Assembly (NCBI GenBank): GCA_963922205.1
Contig: CAWUHX010000100.1
Coordinates: 1,042,884-1,106,883, forward strand
DNA: 64,000 nt
Direction of reading: 5' to 3'
Source: Romanomermis culicivorax
Lineage: Eukaryota; Nematoda; Enoplea; Mermithida; Mermithidae
The position numbers and the translations under genes were made by a program. The notes below the pieces were generated by a model. It was not told where the DNA came from, searched no databases, and saw nothing but the letters and a program-made list of their open reading frames with translations. This document shows positions 23,400 through 34,800 of the stretch, piece by piece. Position 1 is the stretch's first letter. The number at the start of each line of letters is the position of its first letter.

Positions 23400-23560
23400 A
23401 TGGCCTTAACCTCAAAATATATCCATTGAAATTTCGGTACTTATGCACTTTATAGCCTATCGAATTTTTCCTATGTTTTTTATACATAGATATGGTAAAA
23501 CAGGTTACATTGGACGCTCTTTGACCTTCGATAGTCCAGCAAGGTGAAAAACAAAGAGAA
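23400..23560 (-). repeat. Dispersed repeat; partner copy split by miniature transposons
   Basis: The reverse strand carries TCGATAGGCTATAAAGTGCA and TAAGTACCGAAATTTC, and 60-80 bp earlier AATGTAACCTGTTTTACCAT. The plus strand at 24655-24685 and 26500-26545 carries the same two halves (GTAACGTGTTTTACCATGTA and TCGATAGGCCATAAAGTGCA), separated there by 1.8 kb of inserted elements. Nature of the repeat unknown. Confidence 0.5.
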
Positions 23561-23689
23561 CTATATAATTTTTTCAAGAATATTAGGTAGACATCTCTCT
23601 ATAAAGTGGAAAAATTTTATTCTACAGCCACTTTTTCCCATGGAGATGTGAGCCTTTTTTAAAATCCCATCACATGCCCAATGTTTAGG

Positions 23690-24330
23690 CGCGCTCCTAC
23701 CTAACACTGGACAGCGAACATTTTTTTAAAAAGTCGATTTAAACGCTTTAAAGACGATAAAGGCGACTTATGACGATAACAAAAATCAATATTAATAACA
23801 TAATGCGAAAAAGCAAGAGATTTTATAATGAAACGATAATAACAAAGCACGTAATTTTTAAAGTTTCTTGTTTACTTTAAAACGTATTTTTATGATTCAT
23901 TCATTCATTCTTTTATTCGTGTAAATTTAAACTTAAGTGCCGATTATAGTACAACATGATGAGCATATAAAAACACGGGATTCATCGAAATTTTGAGGTA
24001 AACTATTCTTAAATACTAACGTATTTTTTAAACATCAATTATGTATTTTTCGAACGACTTCGTTCATTTTCTTCTGACTATAAGTCTTATAGGCTCTTTT
24101 AACATTAGAAATTTTTTCCTGTTTAAGCAAGAAAACATGAAAAAACGCAAAAAACACAAATTGGCTAAAAAATGCAAAAGCATTAATTAATACAAATATC
24201 ATCTAAAACATTTACTTAATAGAAGCAAAAAAACCCTTTAGATGCAAGAGCAATGACTTTAAAATCTTCTTAACCCCTTAAAACTGCGAAAAAATTGCTG
24301 TCCAATGTTAGATGGACAGTGTCCAATGTT
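23690..24330. mobile_element. Possible MITE with about 35-bp TIRs
   Basis: The left arm is CTACCTAACACTGGACAGCG followed by AACATTTTTTT. The right arm on the reverse strand is CATCTAACATTGGACAGC followed by AATTTTTTCGC. The interior is AT-rich with no frame. TIR similarity is good but short, and the target duplication is unclear. Confidence 0.35.
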
Positions 24331-24682
24331 TGTTAAAACAATCTGAGATAAAAAACTGATATTTAAAGAATTTTTAGTTGAATCCATGCAGATATTCCGA
24401 TAAAGCACATAAAATAACCCAAAAAAGTGGCTATAGTGGCCATATTGGATAAATAAAGTTCTTACCATCCAAATTTCGATATTTCTCGGACTGGGGCACA
24501 AAAACGACCATTATTTGAAAAAAATGAATGAATTATTCAAACACAGCATATTCTTATAAAATAAATTCTTCTTAACCTAAATGTCCAACGTATTTACTTG
24601 AAAATACATTCATTAAGATACAACATTTCGGAAAGAAGTGTTCAATCTTTGGATGTATCCTATGTAACGTGTTTTACCATGT

Positions 24683-24710
24683 ATAAGCCTAAGCCTAAGC
24701 TCAAGGCTAA
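24683..24710. repeat. TAAGCC (TTAGGC) short tandem
   Basis: TAAGCCTAAGCCTAAGC is followed by degenerate CTCAAGGCTAA. The same hexamer appears at 25787-25794 and at 26401-26455 (TAAGCCTAAGCC, TTTAGCCTAAG) on the other sides of the two adjacent miniature elements. TTAGGC is the nematode telomere unit. With so few degenerate copies it may be chance or an interstitial remnant. Confidence 0.4.
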
Positions 24711-24711
24711 A

Positions 24712-25786
24712 GGCCCTGTCATACTTCGCCGCGAGGTATCGCGCGGTACCGTGCGGCGCCGGTTGTCCTATTCATACTAACAAGCAGCGCCACTTTTTTA
24801 CTTTTGGATTTTGCTCTTCTCAAAAAATGTGTGTTGCTCGTCTCGACAAATGCAAAATACGAAAAATGCGAGAAAGATGAAAAATATGAAAAAAATCGAA
24901 AAATAAAAAGCGCAAAAGAAAAATAAAAATCAATCATTCCTGCACCGTGCAGATAGAAGCTTGCAAAAAAGCCTAGTCTAAAGATTTTGGGCTCTTGCTT
25001 CAATTTGCTTCTCATTCCAACAATTAATAGCTCTTGAACTGCTGAGAAATATCAATTTATAAAATTGATTTTGAAAAATTGAATATATATACACGATTAT
25101 TCATTCACATATGTGCTATATTCAGGATCCAGATCTGATCTGGGTCTGGTCGGACCTGCTGTTTAGAACCCAGATTCAAAGTGGATCCATCCTTTCCCTA
25201 GTATTCGGGAAATCGGGAAGTTCAGGGAATAGGGACTAATACATTTTTCGGGGAAGTAGGAAATTTATTCATTATTCGGGGAATCGGGACCTACGGGGAA
25301 TATGGAATTTCGGACAATCGGGATATTTGCGGAAAAGTGACGTTGGGGGAATAAAGATACAATCGAAATGTGCGAGTACACTTGCTGTAGGAACATGTTT
25401 ACACCTACTTTGCATATTCATCATTTTTACACATTAATGTCTGCATTGCAAATTGAGTGATCAACTTCTTAGTAAATCTTCATTGAAAATTGAGTAATCA
25501 ATTTGGTAAAATACTTTGACAAGTGTCAGAATTCACCATTCAAGTGAAAAATATGATTCAACTACATGTATAGATGGCACAGTATGCAACAATATGTTAT
25601 AACAACAGTATGCTACAACTTTAGAACACATAACTTGTTCGAAAATTTCCGTTCAGTTCAAACCTGATGGCGGCGCCGCGCGGCGCTGCAAAAATTACAA
25701 AAACCTATTCATACTTAACCTATTCATGCGCCACTTTTTAGTATGGATAGAACAACCGGCGCCGCGCGGTGAAGTATGACAGAGCC
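24712..25786. mobile_element. TTAA-flanked miniature element A
   Basis: The left end is GGCCCTGTCATACTTCGCCG. The right end on the reverse strand is GGCTCTGTCATACTTCACCG. The arms share GCGGCGCCGGTTGT, CTATTCATACTAA and GCGCCAC-like words for about 70 bp. The flanks are TAAA on the left and TTAA on the right, consistent with a TTAA target as in piggyBac-like elements. Internally there are decayed CGGGGAATCGGGAC repeats (25190-25340) and no transposase frame, so it is non-autonomous. Confidence 0.65.
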
Positions 25787-25797
25787 TTAAGCCTAAA

Positions 25798-26399
25798 AGC
25801 CCTGCTATACTTCGTCGGCCGACACCAGCCGACTGTCGCCCGACAACAGCCGGTGTCGACCGACAGTCGGTCAGAGTCGGACGACACCAGCCGACAGTCG
25901 GATAGAGCTGCTATACTTCTGCTAAGCGATGTCGGCCGATGTCGTCCGATGTCGGATTGCCATTTCGATCGAGTTGAAATTTCTTGACCGACACTGTCCG
26001 ACACTGAAGAAAATCATACAGTCGTGTCATAATATAATTATTTTTTAATCATATAATTTTTTTGTGTTGCGTTATCAATATTATATACTTTTTCTTATAA
26101 TGTTTGCAGCATAGTTAGTATGTTTATGACTTCTAATAAAATAAAGATAGAAACGAAAAAATGCACTTTGTTTAGATGTAATATTGATATAAAATCACAA
26201 TTCAAAAACCTCGTATCAAAATTTTATCAAAAAAATTTTTGATGTATGAAAAAAACACCAAAACTTCGTTGGGTAGTGTCGGATGAAGTATAGCAGCGAC
26301 CAATATCTATCCGACACCAACAGTAGTCGGCCGGTGTCGCCGACATCGGCCAGAGTCGGCCGACGTCGACGACACTATCCGACGAAGTATAGCAGGGCC
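25798..26399. mobile_element. TTAA-flanked miniature element B
   Basis: The left end is AGCCCTGCTATACTTCGTCG. The right end on the reverse strand is GGCCCTGCTATACTTCGTCG. As in element A, the left flank is TAAA and the right flank TTAA. Both ends continue into GC-rich subterminal repeats built from GTCGG/CCGAC (GGCCGACACCAGCCGAC and similar), separated by an AT-rich core. Such repeated subterminal words are typical of transposase-binding regions. Element B differs from A inside, but the termini (GCCCTG, CATACTTC or TATACTTC) suggest one mobilising enzyme. Confidence 0.65.
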
Positions 26400-26903
26400 T
26401 TAAGCCTAAGCCTTATCTCAAGGATCTTTAGCCTAAGATCTTTAGCCTAAGCCAAAGATTAGTGTGTGTAAGTCATACAACCTATGCGTAAAAAAACTTT
26501 AGAATCGATAGGCCATAAAGTGCATAAGTGCCGAAATTTCCATTTTCTCACCCACCGTGCCGAGAACAGGTTGGTTTCATGTACAAATGGCTATAATTTT
26601 CATGACCATTCATGCATACCATAGCATTTCTGCTGTTTTTTAGAAAGCGCAGAGTATGTATGGACATGAAAGTTTTCATTTATTTGATGTTGACAGACAG
26701 AACTTATCGCCCAAGCAATAGATGAGCACTTTTTTAAATCCTATATTACTACTTCCGAATCAAGTATGCTTTTTTCGTCAAACTGTAGCATCTCGCTTTC
26801 TCTATCTTTATCATTTCTATAATTTTACCCGATCACTGCTGCATTTGCTGAGGAAAAAAATCTTCCTATTCCCACAAACGTGCACGGGTCACTAATTGCT
26901 AAC

Positions 26904-27087
26904 CTTTCTCTTTGTCACGATAATTTTTGCCTGTTTCGGGCAGCGAGCCACGATGTTTGAAAAGATAGGCGTTCGTTGCTGCGTCAGTCGTTGACTCTGC
27001 GGCCGCCGTCCGCAAATGAGCACCGAGCGGTGACGACAATGCCGATAACCACAACGTGACGAACACAAATAGGGGCCGACTACACAT
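26904..27087 (-). CDS. First exon of the host membrane protein: signal peptide
   Basis: The ATG at 27087 opens a 61-codon frame that starts MCSRPLFVFVTLWLSALSS, a classic signal peptide (basic n-region, hydrophobic core, small residues before a likely cleavage after Ala at PLGA). About 35 polar residues follow. The frame reaches a good donor, GAGAAAG then GTTAGC, leaving one base of the next codon (phase 1). That matches the entry phase of the cysteine-rich exon near 22.1 kb and the chosen phase of the transmembrane exon at 3.2 kb. GC content is high for the region. That the three exons belong to one gene is inference from strand, order, phase and domain logic. Confidence 0.55.
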
Positions 27088-27089
27088 CT

Positions 27090-28080
27090 CCGTGGAACTA
27101 TAACGATTGGTTCACCAAATAAAACGGTCGATTCGCTTTCATCAACAAGTTTTGGACACGGGGCGGTTAGAAAACACGTCCGTCCGACAGCCGTAAAAAA
27201 AGGAAAATGAAGCTGTATAGTTCAGTTTACACTGATCGTGTAAAAAAGCGACATCGTATCGTATAGGATATACAAGGATGAGCCAAAAAAAAGGCGACTT
27301 CCATAACTTATGAACGGATGAAGTTCTTTTAATGCGAACTGCTGCTTAAGAATGCCCATGTTTATCTTTGCTATAAAGACCAAATTTTATGCCCCTAGCG
27401 CTTATTGTTACTGTACAAACAGAGATTTAGTAAAAGTGGTCATTTTCCAAAAAGTAAAAATTGTGAAATCAAAGTAAAGTTGTCCTATTGTGAGAAAAAT
27501 TTTGTAAAGCATTTTACACCCAATAATACTTTAAAAGTCACCCAAATTTGTAAGTTACACGTAATTTAAAGCCAGTAACTTCTTGCTCCAATACGGGGCA
27601 AAATTTCGCCAAAATCAAGAGCTTTTGTTTTTGAAATTGGAAAGAAGCAAAATCAAAACAAAATCAATCCTGTCATTGACTAGATCGAAAAACGATTAAA
27701 ATTATTGGTGAAGCAGAAAGTAGGACACACAAAATGGCTCTCTTGTAGTTTACAGCTGTTATATGGTTATCATGATTGTATCTACTGTACTTTTCTGTTG
27801 TAAAACATGTTGATTTTGTCGATTTTGGTCATTTTTTCAAAATCTATTTGCCAAAAAACGGCCCAACCTAAAAAGCCTACGTAGCCAAGTTGGCTTATAA
27901 AAAGGCGTTTATTCGATATATGCTTTGTATATATATATATATACATGTTATTGTCATTAGCTACATTCAAATAAAAATCTAACGACTTGTGTTTCTGTCA
28001 GTCGACGCGAAAAACATGTTGCATGATGCGTAGCCAGACCTGAACACCAAGTATTGCCATAAGCAATAAGCATGTTTTTT
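27090..28080. other. Upstream of the host gene; no further feature
   Basis: This should hold the 5' UTR and promoter of the minus-strand host gene. I see no convincing TATA box or initiator. A short TA microsatellite lies near 27928-27945. Confidence 0.35.
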
Positions 28081-29235
28081 AATTTCTTTAAAATTTTCTC
28101 TTTTTCCAAATATTCAAATTTTTCTGTTTGTTAAATTTTCTTTCTTCATTTTTCTGATTTTTTCCAATTGTTAAAATTTTGTTTTGCTTTTTTTATTTTT
28201 TTCTGAATATTTGAATTTTTTTGTTTTTTCAAGTTTTTTATATTTTTCAAGTTTTTTCTATTTTTCCATGTATATTCATTTTTTTGGTTTTTTGTTTTTC
28301 AATTTTTTCTAATTTTTGATGAAATTTTGATTTTGCATTCTGAAAATGAAGTTCTGATCTTAAAGTTGAGTGTCAGGATCAAAGTTTGGTTTTTTTATTG
28401 ATTTTCAGGACCAGGTATTCATTTTTGACATCCAGCATCAAATTTTAATTTTTTTCTGAGAATCAAATTTTGATCTTCAAGCTAAATAATTTGAGAATCA
28501 AATTATGATTTTGAAACAATTTTCAGGCTCAAATTTCAATTTTTGATTGTTATGATCAAATTTCGATGCCTGATTTACTAAATTAAATTTTAAATTTTTA
28601 TGTGATTTTCAGAACCAATTTTTGATTTTAAGATTTAAAATTTTGATCTGATCCTCGAATTTTTTGAAAAAAGCTCTGAAAAATCTACAATATTAAAGAA
28701 CCATTTTTAATTGGGTTTTTCAGGCTCAAATTCTGACTTTTCAATTTCAAGATGAATTTTTGATTATTCCAGATCAAATTTTGATTTTGTCACAATAAAA
28801 CTGGGATTTTTAGTGAAATTTTTATTCTGATGTGGTTTCAGAGACAAAATTTTTATTTTAAGAATCGAACTTTGATTTTTAACGTGATTTTCAAGATGAA
28901 AATTTTGACTTTCAGAATCAAGTTTATAATCAAATTTTGATTTTTAATGAGATCTTTTATTATCAAAATTTTGAATTTTATAATCAAATTTGGAATTTTC
29001 AGAAGCAAATTCTGCATGTTAAAAATCAGAATTGAAATTTCAATTTGATTTTGAGAATGAATTTTTGATTTTTAATTGACTTTTCGGCTCCAATTTTGAT
29101 TTTCAATGTGACTATAAGAAGTTTTTCATTGTGACCTTCAGTACCAAAATTTTAATTTTTAAAATTAAATCTTGAATTTTTGAAATCAAATTTTGAAGTT
29201 TAATGTGATTTTCTGAATCAATTTTTGATCTTCCG
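28080..29235. repeat. AT-rich degenerate simple repeat
   Basis: The block is built of TTTTTGATTTT, AATCAAATTTTGAT and TTTTCAGAATCAA words at irregular 25-40 bp spacing, with opposing orientation words mixed in. It looks like an old minisatellite decayed beyond alignment. No coding frame. Confidence 0.55.
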
Positions 29236-29254
29236 AAGTAGAAAGGCCAGACCA

Positions 29255-29395
29255 TATTGGGGGGTATGGTTAAGCATATCCCTATCTTTTGTGTACCCCC
29301 TATAATTTGTCATTTTTGGTCGATTTATAGGTGGGTTTGGTAGACATATATGCTCGATTTTTTGTCGATTTATAGGGGGTATGGTTAAGCATGCA
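29255..29395 (+). repeat. GGGGGTATGGTTAAGCAT duplicated block
   Basis: GGGGGGTATGGTTAAGCATA near 29260 and GGGGGTATGGTTAAGCATGC near 29376 bracket two GGTCGATTTATAGG-like words. This is a local tandem duplication of about 60 bp units. Function unknown. Confidence 0.5.
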
Positions 29396-29974
29396 TGTTC
29401 TAGAGTTACCGTAATAGAATTACGGTAATATTTGGATTATCGTAATAGTGAAGTTAGGGTAATAGTCATGTTGCTGTAGGTGGAAAAGGAAAATCGATGA
29501 TGAACAAAAAATCGAAAAAGGAAAACTAAAATGAACAAAAAATGGGAAAGAAACAAAAAGACCATGTATAAAAAATGGCTTCCTCCATGGGCAGAGGAAG
29601 TCTTTCAAAAATTTGGGCCCCTGGACCCCCTTTGTCAAAAGAGTGATACCTGCAGGCATAAATATGTTTGGAGGTCCCATTCCTGAACAATCATTCCAGT
29701 CAGTAAATGTCAGATTGGTCAGTAATGGTCTGTTCTATAAGTAAAATCTCGAAAAAGTCTATACACGATGAAACATTATTCCTATGAGTGCATGCGTATA
29801 AAGTTGATTACCCGCAAAAAAATGACCAAAAAGGTCTTTTATAGAAAAATGACCAGAATGAGCTGGATATAGAAAGTGTGTAGAAACTTTGGAGATCTCC
29901 AAAAAATCTTTACGTAACAAATGAAAAATTTTTGAATTAATGTATCAATTTTGTTTAATTGTGAAATAATCATT
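29396..29974. other. No feature recognised; expected Polinton left terminus not found
   Basis: A few CGTAATA words occur near 29410-29460. No Polinton terminal inverted repeat is recognisable between the polymerase 3' end and the AT-rich block. Confidence 0.35.
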
Positions 29975-30990
29975 TAGTCCAACCATAAGGGAAAGTACAA
30001 AAATTATGTTTCAAAACACATTTATCATATACAACCCTAAATTTTTTCAAAGTTTTACAGGTAACAACTTTACGATTTTGCTGGTGCTCAATGTGAAGAC
30101 TGTGCACATTTACCTCTTTTCTATTGTTTTTTACAAAAGCAAAAAACCATTCAGCCTAGTGAATAAAAATTAACTTTTTTCATAGTGTGTGATGACAAAG
30201 TGATTCCGCGATCCTTGATCACATGATGGTATTGTTCGGTAGACGGACTGTACAGTCTGTAAGCATAACTTTAGGAGCTCCACTGACAAATTCAGTAATG
30301 TAGGATCAGGGGCCATATTCACACAACTCATTGGTCATTTCGCCCAAACACCAACCTGTTGGTACTTGATATTGTTGTTTGTCAACTGATGACAAGTAAA
30401 TAATACTGTCCATATCAAAATACAATACTCGGCTTTTTAATCCTTCGATGTAAGAATATAAGTTTAGTCGAGCCTGAGCTGTCACATAAGCTGCTATAAG
30501 GGCATTACTATTACCCATAAGCTCGGCAAAATCGTCATGCTGACAATAGGTCGTTGACACCATTTGCTCATTGTCACTGACCAAACTAAAAAACATAAAA
30601 TAATAACTAAAATAAATACAAAAACTATGCAAAACTACCTTTCCCCAAAATGAATTTAACATTAGCTTGGCTAAAGCTCTCTTTCCAGGATTTTTCGAAA
30701 TTTTTAAGGGGTCTACTGAAATGTTCTTGATTGTGTACTTCCATTTCGTATTCACGTTTTTGCTCATCTGTCTGAGCTCTAGTAGGGTAACCTTCACTCT
30801 CCTATAAAAATCAGTAATAAAAATTGCCTACATATTAAAAATTATAAAACTTACAATTTTCATTTTGATAAAAGTGTTGACATATTGTGTGAATAAACTA
30901 CCATCAGGATTTTTGGTTGGATGATATTGTTCAATGTTTTCATAATGCCAAACTTCAAAAATCTTGAGGATCTAAAACAAAAATAAAAAT
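29975..30990 (-). pseudogene. polB: Polinton DNA polymerase B, palm and C-terminal region
   Basis: This region holds the catalytic end of the protein-primed polymerase that replicates the element. On the minus strand it reads IFEVWHYENIEQYHPTK then LFTQYVNTF (30970-30855), KNPGKRALAKLMLNSFWGK (motif B type, about 30700-30640), AAYVTAQARLNLYSYI, and the metal-binding motif as YFDMDSIIY near 30405 (canonical YxDTDS). The frame ends at CEYGP, but related sequence continues in frame with stops through ITEFVSGAPK, KKFRVVYDKCVL and FPYGWTK to a stop near 29975. A 53-bp intron (30586-30638) and another donor (GTAAGT near 30853) interrupt it. A frameshift lies near 30720. The thumb and TPR regions are badly worn. 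Confidence 0.75.
30586..30638 (-). other. Putative 53-bp intron in Polinton polB
   Basis: On the minus strand the motif NSFWGK codons are followed directly by GGTAGTTTTGC and then an AT-rich stretch ending ATGTTTTTTAG. Polymerase-like sequence resumes at the next base. Polinton polymerases have no insertion at this place that I know of, and the boundaries are canonical GT-AG. Confidence 0.6.
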
Positions 30991-31379
30991 ACCTGTATAC
31001 AAAAGGCAAATTATTATTATTACAGTAAGAATAAACCTTATATCCTTTCTCTTAGGCGTTGTATAATTCTATCCTAACCCATGTACCATTTAATGCTCCA
31101 TCTTGGTCATTGTGCTCACATGTGGTCTTTTGCAAAGTATGTGTACAAGTTTTGCATAAAGGGAGCAACAGTTTACCACCATATCGACATGGTACAACAG
31201 GATGTAAGAGGTTACAAGGCAGTAAAACGGTACATTTAATTAAACTCTCATAAGGTTGGGAAGTTGAGCTGACCTCTTCAAAACCTTCAGTAAAGATTTT
31301 TGGATGACTTATGGGGTATTTCCCATATTTGTTGATGAACGGGTATAAACTGCATACATCTAGGTAATTGATCGTTTTG

Positions 31380-33460
31380 GAAGGTGTTCCATCTTCATTG
31401 TACTTACTTAATTTTGTGATATAATTTTACAGCATTAATGCAACCACCAAAGAAAGCTAAAAACAACAACAACAAAACTTTTGATGAAATGAAAAAAAAA
31501 TATATTTTAAAATTTTACCTTCTTGAGGGTTTATAGGTTCAGGTATTTCAACTGTAGCAAAAAATGTTTTCATTTCAGGATTTGAATGAAGTTGGTGTAA
31601 CAGTTTGCATTCCCTCTTTTCAACTACATTATAACCGACTGATTGAAGTTCCATACCATGGTTAAATGTGTGCTCATATGCATCTCTTGCTTTTGTATTG
31701 TTATCAGCTGTTAATTGATGCCTATTTTTCATACATTTGGGGCAATGATGCCAATAACAACCGTGAAATTCATAAACAGCTGTTCCTTTAACAAACAAGC
31801 AAACAAATAAATAGATAATAAAAATTTTAAAATTTTTGACAAAATTACCTGATGAACCATCAACCTTGTGTTTTCCAATTTTAACTTCACCACTGTTAAG
31901 TTTATGTTGAATATACAGTTTTTAATTTTTATAGGATAACCATTTTAACCATTTTAAGGGGATAACAGATTGTCTTTCTTCTTCACCATAATTTTTGTAT
32001 GGTATTACTCTAATACTGCTTGGTTTCGAAAATAAATGTTGGAAAACAAGATTTGCTGGCGATAGTTATTGATTTTTCAAAAGGATCAACACCTGTTTCC
32101 TCCATAAAAATATCCCTAAATTTCATACAACACTGTCATAAAACCTGTACATCCCTACGACAGTAATCGAGTAATTGGTTGTCAAAGTTAAACTGACAGC
32201 CCTAAACAAAGATACACTTCTAAAGGCAAAACTTTTATACTTTTTTACAAACTTACTGCTTCAAGCTTTCCATTATACCACTCCAAAAATGTGGCACGAG
32301 CTGCAGATTTCATAGCATTGTAACTTTACATCTCAGGCAAAGGATACAGTCCAATATATCCATAATTTTCCTTTCTATTAAAGAAATGTGGAAAATATTC
32401 TTTACATATTTCACTTATCCCAAATGTTTTCAGTAGAGCTGCTGGAAGCATTGGAAGAAAGTTCAAAGAATCAATAATTTTTATCAATCCTACTTTGATA
32501 CACATCAATTCTAAGCCTGGATAAATAAAATAAATAAATGAAAATAAAAAACTATAAAACAATTTGCTAATTTACCCTTATTAATGATATTTAGTTTATG
32601 ATGACCATTACGGTACAAAAAGTGCATTATAAACTGTCCATTGAATCCTCGAGAATTATGTGCTATTGTTGTAATGTTTTTCATGTATTTTCCAAAAAGG
32701 TATTCGCAGAAATCATTTAGACATATAGAGCCTTTGAATACATGTTCGGGTTGACCACACATATTGCAACAAAAATCTCCTTCACTTTGACGACACTGAT
32801 CACACACAGTATTTACAATGCATAAATTTGGCTCATGTTCAAATACATCGCCTAGTTCTGTTTGTCGTAGAACTTTTTCCTGCGTAGCCTCAAAATCATA
32901 AAAAACAAATTTTTGATTAATTGGACACTTATCGGTAATTCCTGTTTCATCATCAACCAGACAAGTATTGGTATCATCAACACTCTTGTCATTTTTTCAA
33001 ATACATCTTCCTCCTTCTCAACTTGCTCGCTACCAACAGGTTGCATAAAACATAAATGGCCTAAAATTTAAAAATTTAAACAAAGATAAAAATAATGATT
33101 TATCTAATAACTTTTCTTGGTAGGCCCTTATTGCATGTTTTGCATTCAAAATAACTGCAATTATAAGGCTTAGAATGTACTCGTTGAACCAGTGTATCAC
33201 ATTGCTCCCACACTTTGAAATGGTCACAAATAAACACCCTAGTTTTTTGATGTTTCGATTGTCCTTTTTGAGTAGAAACAAACTTGTGTCGAGCAAAACA
33301 CTCATCGTTTTTAAAATATCAATGACAATCTTTGCATTTTCGAGCATTAAACTGATTACATGGGGGTGTATTGTAATACAAAGGGCAAAAGTTTTTGCAT
33401 CTATGTTCCACTTTGTTATTGTAGGCTAAATGGCAATAAGGACAAAAGTAATCACAGTCA
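31380..33460 (-). pseudogene. polB: Polinton DNA polymerase B, Cys-rich and exonuclease region
   Basis: In several minus frames, from high to low coordinates: a Cys/His-rich zinc-binding tract near 33450-33130 (CKNFCPLYYNTPPCNQFNARKC and later cysteines; shown here only by its pattern), a second Cys cluster at 32807-32750 (CDQCRQSEGDFCCNMC), the exonuclease phrase AHNSRGFNGQFIMHFLY (32660-32610), IDSLNFLPMLPAALLKTFG (32480-32420), a YCRRDV-like phrase near 32165, and VYEFHGCYWHHCPKC (31780-31735). Together these are the 3'-5' exonuclease and linker parts of Polinton polymerases. Frequent splice-like GT/AG junctions with T-rich acceptors and several stops separate the blocks. Confidence 0.7.
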
Positions 33461-33589
33461 AAAAAACCAGGCATTTTTATAATGACTGAATAATGGTTAT
33501 CGTAGTGCTAAATATGCAAAACATGCATTGCTTCAGGTCCTTAAAACTCTAAATGTGCACACAATAACAGAAAAATAAAAAAGCTCTAA

Positions 33590-34800
33590 TCTCTGAATAT
33601 TAAATCTTTAAACCATTCTTTGCTACAATTTTGATTTGATAATTGGGTAATAGAAGAGCTTGCGGTTTTTCCCATTGATGAAAATCGCAAGACCCTTGAT
33701 GATTAGCTAACCCTTCCTGGGTCATCAATTCTTTAGCAACCTTTGCTTGCAGTAAATGCTTTTTCTTGTCAGACTTTGTTTGCAGTAGATGCTTTTTCTT
33801 ATCAGACTTATTTCTTATCAGACTTTGTTTCTTATCAGACTTTTTCCAATCTGTACACAGCCTTCCGATCTTTTTCATGAATGTAAGCTCTAGCAGCAGC
33901 TAGAGCTTGAGCAAAGCATGAACCATCGGTGTTGTTGATTTGAATAATGTAGCGCTTGTCTTTCAGGAAATCATTATGTTTTAAATATTGATGAGCATTG
34001 TGAATACCTTAAATTAAAAAAGAAAATAAGCAAAGAAAAATGAAAAGAAAAGAAAATAAAAGTTTTTAGAAAATGTTAAAATGCAACCAAGTGAGTAAGT
34101 AAGTAAATAAGTAATTTAATTAGCTTACCGCTACCCTCAGGAAGTGTTACAACAATAGTACAAATTGTAGCTTGGCAACTATCAATTTGAATTTCCTCAT
34201 TTGATTGAAGAACAGCATTAAGAGTGTTCATGATCAAATCATCCGTTTAAGCATGTTTTGGTCTAAAAGGTACAAGAATGCAACCTTTTGTTAAATCTGG
34301 ATGCTCAAAGGAAAACCCTATAAGTGCATTATCATCGAAATTCTCTGAAATTCGCTCAACTTTGCATTGAAATGTTGGCGCAAGTTGAGCCTTTAAATCA
34401 TCCATACATTCAGTATTATGATAGTTCAAAGAGTACTCACGACCTTCAGTATTGAAACATTTAATATTCACGGTACTGGGTTGACCTAATTCAAAAAAAT
34501 CGTCCCCAACAAAAGATGAGTTTGTTATACCTCCACCCCCAATTTGAACTAGTTCTTAAATTTCTTCCTCCTCAGAATGGTCTAGAGTATAACTTTTGTA
34601 TTGATCATTTTCATCATCGTCATAATCTAATATAGTTTCTTCGTCATCGGAAGAATTATTGAGTGTTTTTTCTTTTTCTTCTTCTTCTTCTTCCTCTTCT
34701 TCTTTTTTCTCATAGGTAATATTCTCTAAATCTTCATCCACAACCACTTCATCTTCATCCGAAGTAATATCCTCCAAAATTTTCATGGGTATATTGTCTT
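33590..34800 (-). pseudogene. polB: Polinton DNA polymerase B, N-terminal region
   Basis: The minus strand starts with an acidic low-complexity stretch (34786-34556, a run of nine Glu). Then come a conserved N-terminal block (34471-34250, including LIGFSFEHPDLTKGCILVPF) and, after a stop, LNAVLQSNEEIQIDSCQATI. Next is IIQINNTDGSCFAQALAAA (about 33965-33905), the Polinton equivalent of the IKNxDxLCCARA motif. The final block ends NYQIKIVAKNGLK near 33605. A 40-45 bp direct duplication at 33750-33850 inserts repeated SDKKKHLLQ-type residues. The opening methionine is uncertain. Confidence 0.65.

Noticed and set aside
29420..29680. Minus-strand frame with a hydrophobic end
   Set aside because: T-rich low-complexity sequence next to the simple repeat. 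No start context or domain.
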